The position numbers and the translations under genes are program-made. DNA of 64,000 nt from assembly GCF_010095445.2 (NCBI RefSeq), contig NZ_WFGV02000034.1:1-64000 (forward strand). Reading direction: 5' to 3'. Source of the DNA: Pseudomonas sp. TNT3 (lineage in GTDB: Bacteria > Pseudomonadota > Gammaproteobacteria > Pseudomonadales > Pseudomonadaceae). Positions 9,333-17,766 of the stretch are shown piece after piece. Each line of letters begins with the position of its first letter. The first letter of the stretch is position 1. The notes beneath the pieces were generated by a model. The model did no database searches, was not told where the DNA came from, and was given only the letters and a program-made list of their open reading frames with translations.

Positions 9333-9887
9333 ATGAAAACCTGGCGTGTCGTTGTGATCGCCTTGTCGTTCCTGCTGCTCAGTGGCTGCCTGGTGACCTT
9401 CAAGGAGCCGCTGCCCGAAAGCGATCCCGCGCCTAAAGGTTTGCTTGGCAAATGGACCAGCACCAACGCCTGGGGCGAGCCGATGGACCTGGAGCTCAGC
9501 CGCCTGGGCGACAGCCGTTATCAGGCCGTCAGCTATTTCAAGGCCAAACCCAAAACCCGCGAAGCCTATGCTTTCACCGTGTCGCGCCATGGCGATCGCT
9601 GGTACCTGTCAGCCAAAGTCCCGGCGCAATTTGGCGGGCATTTCATCATTGCCGGCTTCGAACTCAACGATCAGCATGAATTGGTGGTCTACAACCTCGA
9701 TCTCGATCAGATCAAACAAGCTCTGGGCCAGAAAGTCTTCAGCGGCGAAGGCTTCCAGACCGACGACGGCGAGGGAGTACTGATCGACTCCCGCATGGAT
9801 CAGGTTTTCGCCTGGCTCGATGATCCGGCCAATTCCGATGTCTTCGTCGAAGCGGTGCGTTATCAGCGCCTGGCCAGAGCCAAATAA
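9333..9887 (+). CDS. Predicted lipoprotein of unknown function
   Basis: This 184-residue protein has a lipoprotein signal peptide with lipobox LLSGC (Cys19), so it should be anchored to a membrane, probably the outer one since position +2 is Leu. The mature part has a predicted beta-rich pattern (GLLGKWTSTNAWGEPMDLEL, then alternating strands), reminiscent of small lipocalin-like or DUF-type envelope proteins, but I do not recognise a named family. It lies 35 bases ahead of the DUF1704 gene and may be cotranscribed with it. The ATG at 9333 follows a GGGAG ribosome-binding site. Confidence 0.75.
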   Translation: MKTWRVVVIALSFLLLSGCLVTFKEPLPESDPAPKGLLGKWTSTNAWGEPMDLELSRLGDSRYQAVSYFKAKPKTREAYAFTVSRHGDRWYLSAKVPAQFGGHFIIAGFELNDQHELVVYNLDLDQIKQALGQKVFSGEGFQTDDGEGVLIDSRMDQVFAWLDDPANSDVFVEAVRYQRLARAK

Positions 9888-9922
9888 ATTCAGTGTTTAC
9901 GGTTTGACTACAGGAGTTTCGG

Positions 9923-11200
9923 GTGGACGATTACCAGCAGACGATACGCATATTGTCCGATCGCATTGTGCTGGCACAGACACCGATTCGCGTCCTCGAT
10001 GCGGTCAAATGGGATGACAGCATCCGCAAGGGTTTCCTCAAGGCCAAAGGCAAGGAAATGCCGGCGGTGGACCGCGATTACTACCTTAATCGGCCGCTTT
10101 CCTTCGACTCCAGCAAAGTGAAGCTGGAGTTCCAGAACATCGAGCGCGACATCACCCGCCAGCTTGGCCAGTTCAACCCGGTCGGGCAAATCATGCGACG
10201 CATGTGCAAGGAATACCGCATGGTGGTGCGCATGCTCGAAGCACGCGGTACCGAGGATTTCGGGCTTATTTCCCAAGAGCTGTACGGCGCGGCGTCCGAC
10301 GCGTTCCACGCCGGCGACCCGACCTTGTCCGATCTGGGCTTGATGCTCTCCGATTACCTGAACAATATTGACGGCCGCGGCGACCTGAAGGACGAGCCGA
10401 AAACGCTCACCGCCAAGGACGCCGTGAATTTATTGCAAACCCGGTTGAGCAAAGTGTTTGGCGAGGCCGAGGAAACCATTCGCGTATTCGAGTCCGACGG
10501 CATTGTCGCGGACGCGGCGGCGGGCGCGGATTACATCAAGATCCGCACTGACGCGATGTTCAACGAACGTGATGTGCGTGCTCTGGAAGTTCATGAAGGT
10601 CTGGTGCACGTCGGCACCACGCTGAACGGCCTGAACCAGCCGATTTGTACCTTTCTCTCCAAGGGCCCGCCTTCTTCGACGGTGACCCAGGAAGGCCTGG
10701 CGATCCTGATGGAAATCATCACCTTCGCCTCGTACCCGAGTCGCTTGCGCAAACTGACCAACCGCACCCGCGCCATTCACATGGTGGAGGAGGGGGCCGA
10801 CTTCCTGCAGGTGTACGAATTCTTCCGTGAGCAAGGCTTCGAAATGCCGGAAAGCTACGGCAACGCCAGCCGCGTGTTCCGTGGCTCGGTGCCCAACGGT
10901 TTGCCATTTACCAAAGACTTGTCCTACCTCAAGGGCTTTATCATGGTTTACAACTACATTCAGTTGGCCGTGCGCAAGGGCAAGCTTGAGCAGATTCCGC
11001 TACTGTTTTGTGGCAAGACTACGCTGGAAGACATGCGTACCCTGCGCCAGTTGGTGGATGAAGGCCTGGTGGTGCCGCCCAAGTATTTGCCTGAACAGTT
11101 CCGCGACATGAACGCGCTGTCGGCGTGGATGTGCTTCTCCAACTTCCTGAACCACCTGAGCCTGGACCGGATCGAAGCGGATTATTCCAATATCCTTTGA
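9923..11200 (+). CDS. DUF1704 / QEGLA-motif protein, putative zinc metallo-carboxypeptidase
   Basis: This 425-residue protein matches the family annotated as flavohemoglobin expression-modulating QEGLA motif protein (DUF1704). The signature TQEGLAILME is at about residues 255-264. An HExxxH motif (HEGLVH, residues 224-229) lies about 30 residues earlier. From knowledge of the family, eukaryotic DUF1704 members (MATCAP) are zinc-dependent tyrosine carboxypeptidases using HExxxH and a downstream Glu; the bacterial substrate is unknown. The start is GTG 9923, seven bases after CAGGAG. No signal peptide is visible, so it is probably cytoplasmic. The flavohemoglobin link is a legacy name and no flavohemoglobin gene is nearby. 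Confidence 0.82.
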   Translation: MDDYQQTIRILSDRIVLAQTPIRVLDAVKWDDSIRKGFLKAKGKEMPAVDRDYYLNRPLSFDSSKVKLEFQNIERDITRQLGQFNPVGQIMRRMCKEYRMVVRMLEARGTEDFGLISQELYGAASDAFHAGDPTLSDLGLMLSDYLNNIDGRGDLKDEPKTLTAKDAVNLLQTRLSKVFGEAEETIRVFESDGIVADAAAGADYIKIRTDAMFNERDVRALEVHEGLVHVGTTLNGLNQPICTFLSKGPPSSTVTQEGLAILMEIITFASYPSRLRKLTNRTRAIHMVEEGADFLQVYEFFREQGFEMPESYGNASRVFRGSVPNGLPFTKDLSYLKGFIMVYNYIQLAVRKGKLEQIPLLFCGKTTLEDMRTLRQLVDEGLVVPPKYLPEQFRDMNALSAWMCFSNFLNHLSLDRIEADYSNIL

Positions 11201-11214
11201 GTACAACACCAACC

Positions 11215-11306
11215 CTGTGGGAGCGGGCTTGCCCGCGATAGCGGTCTAACATTCACATCCAGGTTGTATGACACACCGCTATCGCGGGCAAGCCCGCTCC
11301 CACAGG
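11215..11306. repeat. REPIN (GTGGGAGCGGGCTTGCCCGCGA type)
   Basis: Nearly perfect inverted copies of TGTGGGAGCGGGCTTGCCCG flank a spacer with a central ACATTCACATCC-like segment. It lies between the DUF1704 gene and the hydrolase gene. An open reading frame reaching upstream from the hydrolase into this element is spurious. Confidence 0.9.
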
Positions 11307-11360
11307 TTATTCATTTTCCACGAAGTCGTATTTCAACTCGTATTTGCGAGGTTTCAACGG

Positions 11361-12275
11361 ATGAGAATCCTCGGCATCCTCTGCCTTCTCCTGACCCTGG
11401 GCGGTTGCAGTTCGCTGCTGTTCTATCCCGAACCAGGCCAGTTGTTCACGCCGGAAAAAGCCAAACTCGAGTACCGTGAAGTCACCCTGACCACCGCCGA
11501 CGGCCTCAAGCTGAACGCCTGGTGGCTGCCCGCCAAACAAGGTGTCGAGGTCAAAGGCACGGTGCTGCACCTGCACGGCAACGGCGGCAACTTGCCGATG
11601 CACCTCGGCGGGAGCTGGTGGTTGCCTGAAGAGGGGTATCAGGTGTTGCTGGTGGACTATCGCGGTTATGGCTTGTCCGAGGGTGAGCCGAGCTTGCCGG
11701 CGATCTATAAGGACATCGATGCGGCATTCAAATGGCTCGACCAAGCGCCCGAGGTCAAAGGTAAACCGCTGATCCTTCTCGGCCAGAGTCTCGGTGGTTC
11801 GATGGCCGTGCATTACCTGGTCCAGCACCCGGAACGCCAGAAACAACTCAAGGCGTTCGTGCTCGACGGAGTGCCCGCCAGTTACCGCAGCGTCGGCCAG
11901 TTTGCCTTGAGCACCTCCTGGCTGACCTGGGCGTTTCAGGTGCCATTGTCCTGGCTGGTGCCGGACGGTGACAGCGCGATCAACTCCATGGCTCAGCTCA
12001 ATGGCGTGCCGAAACTGATCTACCACAGCATCGACGATCCGATCGTGCCCCTTTCCAACGGCATCCGACTGTATCAAGCTGCGCCGCCGCCGCGAGTGCT
12101 GCAACTGACCCGTGGCGGTCATGTGCAGACGTTCGCCGACCCGGTCTGGCGCAAAGTCATGCTGCGCTACCTTGACGATCCGCAGCATTTCAACGGCCTG
12201 CGCCGCCTGGGTGAAATCCCCAATTACCCGGCAACCCCGAATTCTGAAGATGAACCACCAGAGAGTCCGCAATGA
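11361..12275 (+). CDS. Lipid-anchored alpha/beta hydrolase
   Basis: This 304-residue protein starts with a lipoprotein signal (MRILGILCLLLTLGGC, lipobox Cys16), followed by an alpha/beta-hydrolase fold. The nucleophile elbow GQSLGGS has its Ser at about residue 143; an HGNGGN oxyanion-region motif precedes it, and late Asp (DDPIVP) and His (GGHVQTF) residues complete a plausible triad. The substrate is unknown; relatives are BEM46/YfhR-like serine hydrolases. The ATG at 11361 is preferred over the upstream in-frame start because GAGG lies nine bases before it and the signal peptide then begins at residue 1. The stop overlaps the next ATG (ATGA), so both are likely cotranslated. Confidence 0.85.
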   Translation: MRILGILCLLLTLGGCSSLLFYPEPGQLFTPEKAKLEYREVTLTTADGLKLNAWWLPAKQGVEVKGTVLHLHGNGGNLPMHLGGSWWLPEEGYQVLLVDYRGYGLSEGEPSLPAIYKDIDAAFKWLDQAPEVKGKPLILLGQSLGGSMAVHYLVQHPERQKQLKAFVLDGVPASYRSVGQFALSTSWLTWAFQVPLSWLVPDGDSAINSMAQLNGVPKLIYHSIDDPIVPLSNGIRLYQAAPPPRVLQLTRGGHVQTFADPVWRKVMLRYLDDPQHFNGLRRLGEIPNYPATPNSEDEPPESPQ

Positions 12276-12601
12276 GTGAAGAACGTAACGCCATCCCGCT
12301 GATCATCACCGGTATTTGCAGCATCCTCGGCACCGTCGCCGCCCTGTGGTGGTACGGCTACCTGCACTTCGCCAAACCCGAAGATGCGCTGCTGCTCAGC
12401 GACTTCACCATGCTCAAGACCGTGCCGGGCGAAGACTACAAGGTCTCCCTGGACCCGGCTCCGCAAGTCGCGCAGTGCATTGATGGAGTGCTGGTGCTGT
12501 TCGACACCGAGCAAAAAGGTTTGACAGGTGTGTTGATCAACGGCCAGAAAAAAGCGGTGCGGTGCATGGGGCAGGAAACGCCGCAGAAGCTGGAGCAGTA
12601 A
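12272..12601 (+). CDS. Small single-span membrane protein, conserved hypothetical
   Basis: This 109-residue protein has one hydrophobic segment at about residues 9-31 (ending LWWYGYLHF) and a short hydrophilic C-terminal domain with two cysteines (Cys69 and Cys97 approximately). I recognise no family. The four-base overlap with the lipid-anchored hydrolase suggests a joint envelope role. A strong terminator follows. Confidence 0.7.
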   Translation: MSEERNAIPLIITGICSILGTVAALWWYGYLHFAKPEDALLLSDFTMLKTVPGEDYKVSLDPAPQVAQCIDGVLVLFDTEQKGLTGVLINGQKKAVRCMGQETPQKLEQ

Positions 12602-12621
12602 CTTCGTTTTGATCTTCAACA

Positions 12622-12656
12622 AAAAGCCCCGCCTGATCAGATCAGGCGGGGCTTTT
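12622..12656. terminator. Bidirectional rho-independent terminator
   Basis: An almost perfect palindrome (AAAAGCCCCGCCTGAT, loop CAG, ATCAGGCGGGGCTTTT) sits between converging genes, with an A-run on one side and a T-run on the other. It can terminate the plus-strand small membrane gene and the minus-strand lptF operon. Confidence 0.93.
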
Positions 12657-12672
12657 AGTTACAGCGTGAGGC

Positions 12673-13461
12673 TTAGTTCGAGCTAACAGCCGAACGCGGG
12701 ATCACTGGCTGGTTGTCGTTGGAAATGGTCACTTCCACACGACGGTTCATCGCACGACCCGAGACGCTGCCGTTTTCAGCAACCGGGTATTCCTTGCCAT
12801 AACCCTGGGCAACGATGCGCGCTGGATCAACGCCCATTTTCACCAGAGCCATACGCACGGAGTTGGCGCGACGCTCGGACAGCGACTGGTTGTAGCTCGC
12901 TGCACCGGTGCTGTCGGTATAGCCTTCAACAATCACCTTACGGTCCGGGTTTTCCTGGAGGAACTGCGCCAGTTTGTTGATGTTCACCAGACCGCTGGAT
13001 TTCAGGTCAGCCTTGTTGGTGGCGAACAATACGTCACCGAAGGTCACCAACGTACCGCGGTCGGTTTGCTTGGCGTTCAGGCTGTCCTGCAGCTGTTTGA
13101 TCTGCTGGTCGCGAGCATCCAGGCGGGCCTGGGCACGTTGGGCGGATGCGTTTTTCAGATTCGCTTCAGCCGTGCGCAGGGCGATGGTCTGCTTCGCCAC
13201 TTCAACACGCTGGTTGGTCAGGTAAGCCAACTGATCAACTGTCGATGCGTCTTCTTTATCCAGGTAAGCCTTGTTGGCCTTGTCCAGGTAGTCACTGGCG
13301 TCCTTGGTTTCCAACGCTGCGACTTTGCTCGCTTGCGGGTTGGTCTGCAGACCGCTGTAGTTGGTGCGAGCGTTTTCCAGGTTCTGGTTCGGCGGCGTGG
13401 AGCAGGCAGCCAGTGCAACGCTTGCGGCCAGGAGAGCAGGGATCATCAATTGTTTACGCAT
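12673..13461 (-). CDS. lptF: OmpA-family lipoprotein, LptF-like
   Basis: This 262-residue protein has a lipoprotein signal (lipobox LAAC, Cys20), a coiled-coil-prone middle rich in Ala, Gln and Lys (about residues 60-135), and a C-terminal OmpA-like peptidoglycan-binding domain (VIVEGYTDSTG, then LSERRANSVRMAL). It should link the outer membrane to the cell wall. In P. aeruginosa the orthologue LptF is an AlgU-controlled outer-membrane lipoprotein. Here it follows a DUF4398 lipoprotein gene with a short gap, and an AlgU-like promoter lies upstream of that gene, so the two probably form one stress-induced operon. Confidence 0.88.
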   Translation of the reverse strand: MRKQLMIPALLAASVALAACSTPPNQNLENARTNYSGLQTNPQASKVAALETKDASDYLDKANKAYLDKEDASTVDQLAYLTNQRVEVAKQTIALRTAEANLKNASAQRAQARLDARDQQIKQLQDSLNAKQTDRGTLVTFGDVLFATNKADLKSSGLVNINKLAQFLQENPDRKVIVEGYTDSTGAASYNQSLSERRANSVRMALVKMGVDPARIVAQGYGKEYPVAENGSVSGRAMNRRVEVTISNDNQPVIPRSAVSSN

Positions 13462-13516
13462 AATAATTCGTCCTTTCTATCGATTAGAGCTTCAGGCCCG
13501 GGGTCGTGATGCGCGC

Positions 13517-13930
13517 TTATTGCACGGTGCGCTGACTTTCCTGACGCAGTTCCTGAACACCTTTCTGAGAGTCCTTCACAGCTTGTTCGGCTTTCATCGC
13601 CTGAGCTTTGCGTTCAGCGACGCGAGCGTCCCACTCAGCCTGTTGGGCCAGAGTTTTGGCTTCTTCGTATTTTTTGTCGTGCATGGCCAGCTCGGCTTGC
13701 TTGAGCTTGTCCTGCGCAGATTTCATTTCGACAGCGGCGAATTCGGTACCGCCAGCGCTCACGGCGCTGTTGACTGCAGATTCAGTCACGGCGAATTGTT
13801 CGGTCGGCGGGTTGCCGGCACAACCGGCCAGAACGAAGCTGGTGCCGATCGCAAGGGCAGCCATTTTCAGACCGCGCAGGTGGGTGAACGAAGATTTGGC
13901 AGTGCTGGTCGTCATGGTCTTCAACTCCAT
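13517..13930 (-). CDS. DUF4398 lipoprotein
   Basis: This 137-residue protein has an unusually long N-region before its lipobox (VLAGC, Cys37). The mature part is one long charged helix (KSAQDKLKQAELAMHDKKYEEA and onward), typical of DUF4398 coiled-coil envelope proteins. The start at 13930 is chosen over the upstream in-frame ATG because AGGAG lies eight bases before it; a further in-frame Met five codons later is possible. It is followed by lptF on the same strand, whose N-terminal half has a similar helix, suggesting partners or relatives. Confidence 0.82.
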   Translation of the reverse strand: MELKTMTTSTAKSSFTHLRGLKMAALAIGTSFVLAGCAGNPPTEQFAVTESAVNSAVSAGGTEFAAVEMKSAQDKLKQAELAMHDKKYEEAKTLAQQAEWDARVAERKAQAMKAEQAVKDSQKGVQELRQESQRTVQ

Positions 13931-14032
13931 TGGAATTACTCCTGAGAAACTTAAAAATCCATCCTGGGCAAGGAGCCGTACCATTCATTTGCGAGGGCTT
14001 TTGAAACGGCCGTCCCAGGTGTGGTTACAGGG

Positions 14033-14060
14033 TACGACCCGAGTGATTTTTCAAAAGTTC
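14033..14060 (-). promoter_or_regulatory. Candidate AlgU (sigma-22/RpoE-like) promoter for DUF4398-lptF
   Basis: On the minus strand, GAACTT (14060-14055), a 17-base spacer and TCGTA (14037-14033) match the AlgU consensus GAACTT-N16/17-TCnnA. The start codon lies about 100 bases downstream. It agrees with known AlgU control of lptF in P. aeruginosa. No transcript start is known here. Confidence 0.75.
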
Positions 14061-14200
14061 AGAAAAGATGGCCTATCGCCCGAAAATACATTGAGAGAGC
14101 CGAAAAGGCTCTAGATCGGGAACTTTGGCGGTGCGTAATGGTATCCCCAGCCTTCTTGGCGCCTGAGATAACGCAATTTTGGAGGATGTGAAAGCCAATG

Positions 14201-14290
14201 GGGGAGCGAGCCTGCTCGCGATAGCGGTTGTTCAGCCAACCCGTGTTTTGATTGAACTGACGCCATCGCGAGCAGGTGAACGCCCACAGG
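14201..14290. repeat. Degenerate REPIN
   Basis: The left arm GGGGAGCGAGCCTGCTCGCG and the right arm CATCGCGAGCAGG...CCCACAGG resemble the GTGGGAGC family but the outer right arm is eroded. Confidence 0.65.
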
Positions 14291-14305
14291 TGATGCGGGG
14301 AAAGA

Positions 14306-14650
14306 TCAGTGTTTTTGCTCGTCGCTGCCCGATGCAAGATCGTGCAAATGCCGACGGGACAATGCGAGAAAACGCGGGGTCGGACCGACGTCTTCGTACA
14401 GTGGGTCACCTTCTTCATCGGTGGCCACGACAGTCGAACCCTTCACATACGGAAAGCTTTTTTCGAGCTCTTCCAGCGCGGCGCCGATCAACTCGCCGAG
14501 CAGTTCTTCGGGTTGGCGTTTCGGGTACATCTCGGTGATCGCCGCCAATCGGGCTGCGGCCTCCATGTCCAGATGAATCTTGTAGCCCGTATCAGTCAGA
14601 CGACCTTTGGCGTTTTCTTCCCAATGCTGGGCAAGCTCGCGAATTTTCAT
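14306..14650 (-). CDS. Conserved hypothetical protein next to ppc
   Basis: This 114-residue soluble protein is mostly helical and acidic in its second half (VATDEEGDPLYEDVG). It begins MKIRELAQHWEENAKG, with a pattern suggestive of a short DNA- or protein-binding helix pair, but I do not recognise a characterised family. A similar small protein sits beside ppc in other Pseudomonas. GAGG lies just upstream of the ATG. It is divergent from ppc. Confidence 0.7.
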   Translation of the reverse strand: MKIRELAQHWEENAKGRLTDTGYKIHLDMEAAARLAAITEMYPKRQPEELLGELIGAALEELEKSFPYVKGSTVVATDEEGDPLYEDVGPTPRFLALSRRHLHDLASGSDEQKH

Positions 14651-14847
14651 AACGACCTCATTACGCGCCTGCTCGTGGCAGGCCGGGGAGTGTCCGCCTG
14701 TAGTCGGCGGTAAGCCGTTGTACGGCTTACTCTTCAGACTAGCTTTTACCCGTCAGGTTTAAAGTCCCTTCGTCGTTTGCTTGTAAGAACGGGTCTGGAG
14801 CGGCACTCTTGATGTTCGTGGCCGACCGGATTCCTGGAGAACTGCTG

Positions 14848-17478
14848 ATGACCGATATTGATGCACGCTTGCGTGAGGACGTTCACCTGCTGGGTGAGCT
14901 GTTGGGCAACACCATTCGTGAGCAGTATGGGGACGGCTTCCTCGACAAGATCGAGCAGATCCGCAAGGGCGCCAAGGCGGACCGACGTGGATCGATGGAC
15001 GCTGAGCTGAGCGCCAGCCTCAATCAATTGAGCGAAGACGAGCTGCTGCCGGTCGCGCGGGCTTTCAACCAGTTTCTCAATCTGGCCAACATCGCCGAGC
15101 AGTACCAACTGATTCACCGTCGCGAGGAATCACAACCCGCGCCGTTCGAGTCCCGGGTGTTGCCGGAGTTGCTGGCTCGCTTGCGCGCCGAAGGCCACGG
15201 CGCAGAATCCCTGGCGCGGCAGTTGGGGCGACTGGAAATCGAACTGGTCCTCACGGCCCACCCAACCGAAGTCGCGCGTCGCACGCTCATTCAGAAATAC
15301 GACGCCATCGCCGCACAACTGGCGGCTCAGGATCATCGCGACCTGACGACTGCCGAGCGCGAGCAGATCCAGTCGAAGCTGCAGCGCCTGATCGCCGAAG
15401 CCTGGCACACCGAAGAAATCCGCCGCACGCGTCCGACGCCGGTGGACGAGGCGAAGTGGGGTTTCGCGGTGATCGAGCATTCCCTTTGGCAAGCCATCCC
15501 GAACTATTTGCGCAAGGCCGACAAAGCCCTGCATGACGCCACCGGCCTGCACCTTCCCCTCGAAGCGGCGCCTATCCGCTTTGCGTCGTGGATGGGCGGC
15601 GACCGCGACGGCAACCCCAACGTGACCGCTGCCGTTACCCGCGAAGTGCTGCTGCTGGCGCGCTGGATGGCGGCGGATTTGTACGTGCGCGATATCGATC
15701 ATCTGGCGGCCGAGTTGTCGATGCAGCAAGCCAGCGATGCACTCAAGGCCAAGGCCGGGGACACCGCAGAACCTTATCGGACGGTGCTCAAGCAGTTGCG
15801 TGATCGGCTTCGCGCTACGCGTAACTGGGCACACGCTTCCTTGACGGCGACCACACCGGCAACCGCCGATGTGCTGCAAAACAATCGTGACCTGCTGGAC
15901 CCGCTGGAGCTGTGCTACCAATCGCTGCATGAGTGCGGCATGGGCGTGATCGCCGACGGGCCGTTACTCGATTGCTTGCGCCGCGCGGTGACGTTCGGGT
16001 TGTTCCTGGTGCGTCTCGACGTGCGCCAGGATTCTTCACGGCACTCGGCGGCTATGACCGAAATCACCGACTACCTGGGCCTCGGTCGGTATGAAGACTG
16101 GAGCGAAGAAGAGCGCATCGCGTTCCTGATGCGCGAGCTCAACAATCGGCGTCCGCTGTTGCCGGCGTATTTCAAACCGTCCGCTGACACCGCCGAAGTG
16201 CTGGCGACCTGCCGGGAAGTGGCCGCAGCGCCGGGTGCGTCGCTGGGCTCTTACGTGATCTCCATGGCGGGTGCCGCCTCCGATGTATTGGCGGTGCAAC
16301 TGTTGCTCAAGGAGTCGGGCGTGTTGCGGCCGATGCGCGTGGTGCCGCTGTTCGAAACACTCGCCGACCTGGATAACGCCGGGCCCGTGATTGAAAAACT
16401 ATTGCTGTTGCCCGGCTACCGCGCACGCCTGCAAGGGCCCCAGGAAGTCATGATCGGCTACTCCGACTCGGCCAAGGATGCCGGCACCACGGCAGCCGCC
16501 TGGGCGCAGTATCGAGCGCAGGAACGGCTGGTCGATATCTGCCGCGAGCAGCAAGTGGAACTGCTGTTGTTCCACGGTCGTGGCGGCACCGTCGGACGTG
16601 GCGGGGGCCCGGCTCACGCGGCGATTCTGTCGCAGCCACCGGGTTCGGTGGCGGGGCGGTTCCGTACCACCGAACAGGGGGAAATGATCCGTTTCAAATT
16701 CGGGCTGCCGGACATCGCCGAACAAAACCTCAATCTCTACCTGGCGGCGGTGCTGGAGGCGACCCTGTTGCCACCGCCACCACCGGAACCTGCCTGGCGT
16801 CATTTGATGGACGAACTGGCCGCTGACGGGGTCAGTGCCTATCGCGCCGTGGTGCGGGAGAACCCGCAATTCGTCGAGTACTTCCGCCAATCCACTCCGG
16901 AACAGGAGCTTGGACGTCTGCCATTGGGCAGTCGACCTGCCAAGCGCCGTGCCGGTGGTATCGAAAGCCTGCGGGCGATTCCCTGGATCTTCGGCTGGAC
17001 CCAGACCCGCCTGATGCTGCCGGCGTGGCTCGGCTGGGAAGCGGCGCTGAGCAAGGCGCTGGAGCGAGGCGAGGGCGAGCTGCTTGGGCAGATGCGAGAA
17101 CAGTGGCCGTTCTTCCGGACCCGGATCGATATGCTGGAAATGGTCCTGGCCAAAGCGGACGCCGATATTGCCCGGTCCTACGATGAGCGCCTGGTCGAAC
17201 CGGATCTGCTACCGCTGGGCGCGCATTTACGCGACCTATTGTCGCAGGCATGCGCGGTGGTCCTGGGTCTGACCGGCCAGTCGCAGCTGCTGGCACATAG
17301 CCCCGCAACCCTCGAGTTCATTCGTTTACGCAACACGTACCTTGACCCGCTACATCTATTGCAGGCGGAACTGTTGGCCCGTTCGCGGCAGCAGGAGGTG
17401 GCGCAAGGCAGCCCGGTAGAACAGGCATTACTGGTGTCTGTGGCGGGGATTGCGGCTGGTTTGCGTAACACGGGCTGA
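14848..17478 (+). CDS. ppc: Phosphoenolpyruvate carboxylase
   Basis: This 876-residue enzyme adds bicarbonate to PEP to form oxaloacetate, refilling the TCA cycle. Signature motifs are present: LTAHPTEVARRT with the catalytic His, GYSDSAKDAG, and FHGRGGTVGRGGGP. The start is placed at ATG 14848, seven bases after CTGGAGA; an in-frame ATG 13 codons upstream lacks support, and the length from 14848 agrees with other Pseudomonas enzymes. It is followed by a 288-base gap before adk. Confidence 0.95.
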   Translation: MTDIDARLREDVHLLGELLGNTIREQYGDGFLDKIEQIRKGAKADRRGSMDAELSASLNQLSEDELLPVARAFNQFLNLANIAEQYQLIHRREESQPAPFESRVLPELLARLRAEGHGAESLARQLGRLEIELVLTAHPTEVARRTLIQKYDAIAAQLAAQDHRDLTTAEREQIQSKLQRLIAEAWHTEEIRRTRPTPVDEAKWGFAVIEHSLWQAIPNYLRKADKALHDATGLHLPLEAAPIRFASWMGGDRDGNPNVTAAVTREVLLLARWMAADLYVRDIDHLAAELSMQQASDALKAKAGDTAEPYRTVLKQLRDRLRATRNWAHASLTATTPATADVLQNNRDLLDPLELCYQSLHECGMGVIADGPLLDCLRRAVTFGLFLVRLDVRQDSSRHSAAMTEITDYLGLGRYEDWSEEERIAFLMRELNNRRPLLPAYFKPSADTAEVLATCREVAAAPGASLGSYVISMAGAASDVLAVQLLLKESGVLRPMRVVPLFETLADLDNAGPVIEKLLLLPGYRARLQGPQEVMIGYSDSAKDAGTTAAAWAQYRAQERLVDICREQQVELLLFHGRGGTVGRGGGPAHAAILSQPPGSVAGRFRTTEQGEMIRFKFGLPDIAEQNLNLYLAAVLEATLLPPPPPEPAWRHLMDELAADGVSAYRAVVRENPQFVEYFRQSTPEQELGRLPLGSRPAKRRAGGIESLRAIPWIFGWTQTRLMLPAWLGWEAALSKALERGEGELLGQMREQWPFFRTRIDMLEMVLAKADADIARSYDERLVEPDLLPLGAHLRDLLSQACAVVLGLTGQSQLLAHSPATLEFIRLRNTYLDPLHLLQAELLARSRQQEVAQGSPVEQALLVSVAGIAAGLRNTG

Positions 17479-17766
17479 CATTTTTGCCGTGGTGTCCCAC
17501 ACCCGTATCGGGTGTCGGACGGCGGCATGACAGGCGTTAAAAAGTGCGGGCAGGCGACAGTTAATGATGGGGTTGCGACTTGGAGTACCGCGTCGCAAGC
17601 TCAGGTCCGGCGCGGGTTTCTCCGACTTTCGGCGGCTTGTGTGGGCAGGAACTGCTGTGTATCTTGATCAGCCTTTGGCCGTTTGGGCGGTCACGACCCT
17701 ATTTTTGAGATTGGCCCCACGAGGCGAATCTGACGTTATCTATATAAAAAATTGAGGAGCACATCG

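Larger units (their letters stand above)
13931..14305. other. Non-coding gap between the DUF4398-lptF operon and the 14306-14650 gene
   Basis: This stretch holds the leader and AlgU-like promoter of the minus-strand lptF operon (right edge near 14060) and a degenerate REPIN at 14201-14290. I see no supported gene. A plus-strand GAACTT near 14119 lacks a matching downstream box and gene. Confidence 0.7.

Noticed and set aside
11268..11360. N-terminal extension of the alpha/beta hydrolase
   Set aside because: It starts inside a REPIN and would bury the lipoprotein signal peptide that begins at 11361.
14119..14145. Plus-strand GAACTT resembling an AlgU -35
   Set aside because: The expected -10 region reads TATCC, not TCnnA, and no plus-strand gene follows within reach.
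17564..17755. 63-codon open frame between ppc and adk
   Set aside because: No ribosome-binding site and no conserved features; it reads into the adk ribosome-binding site.
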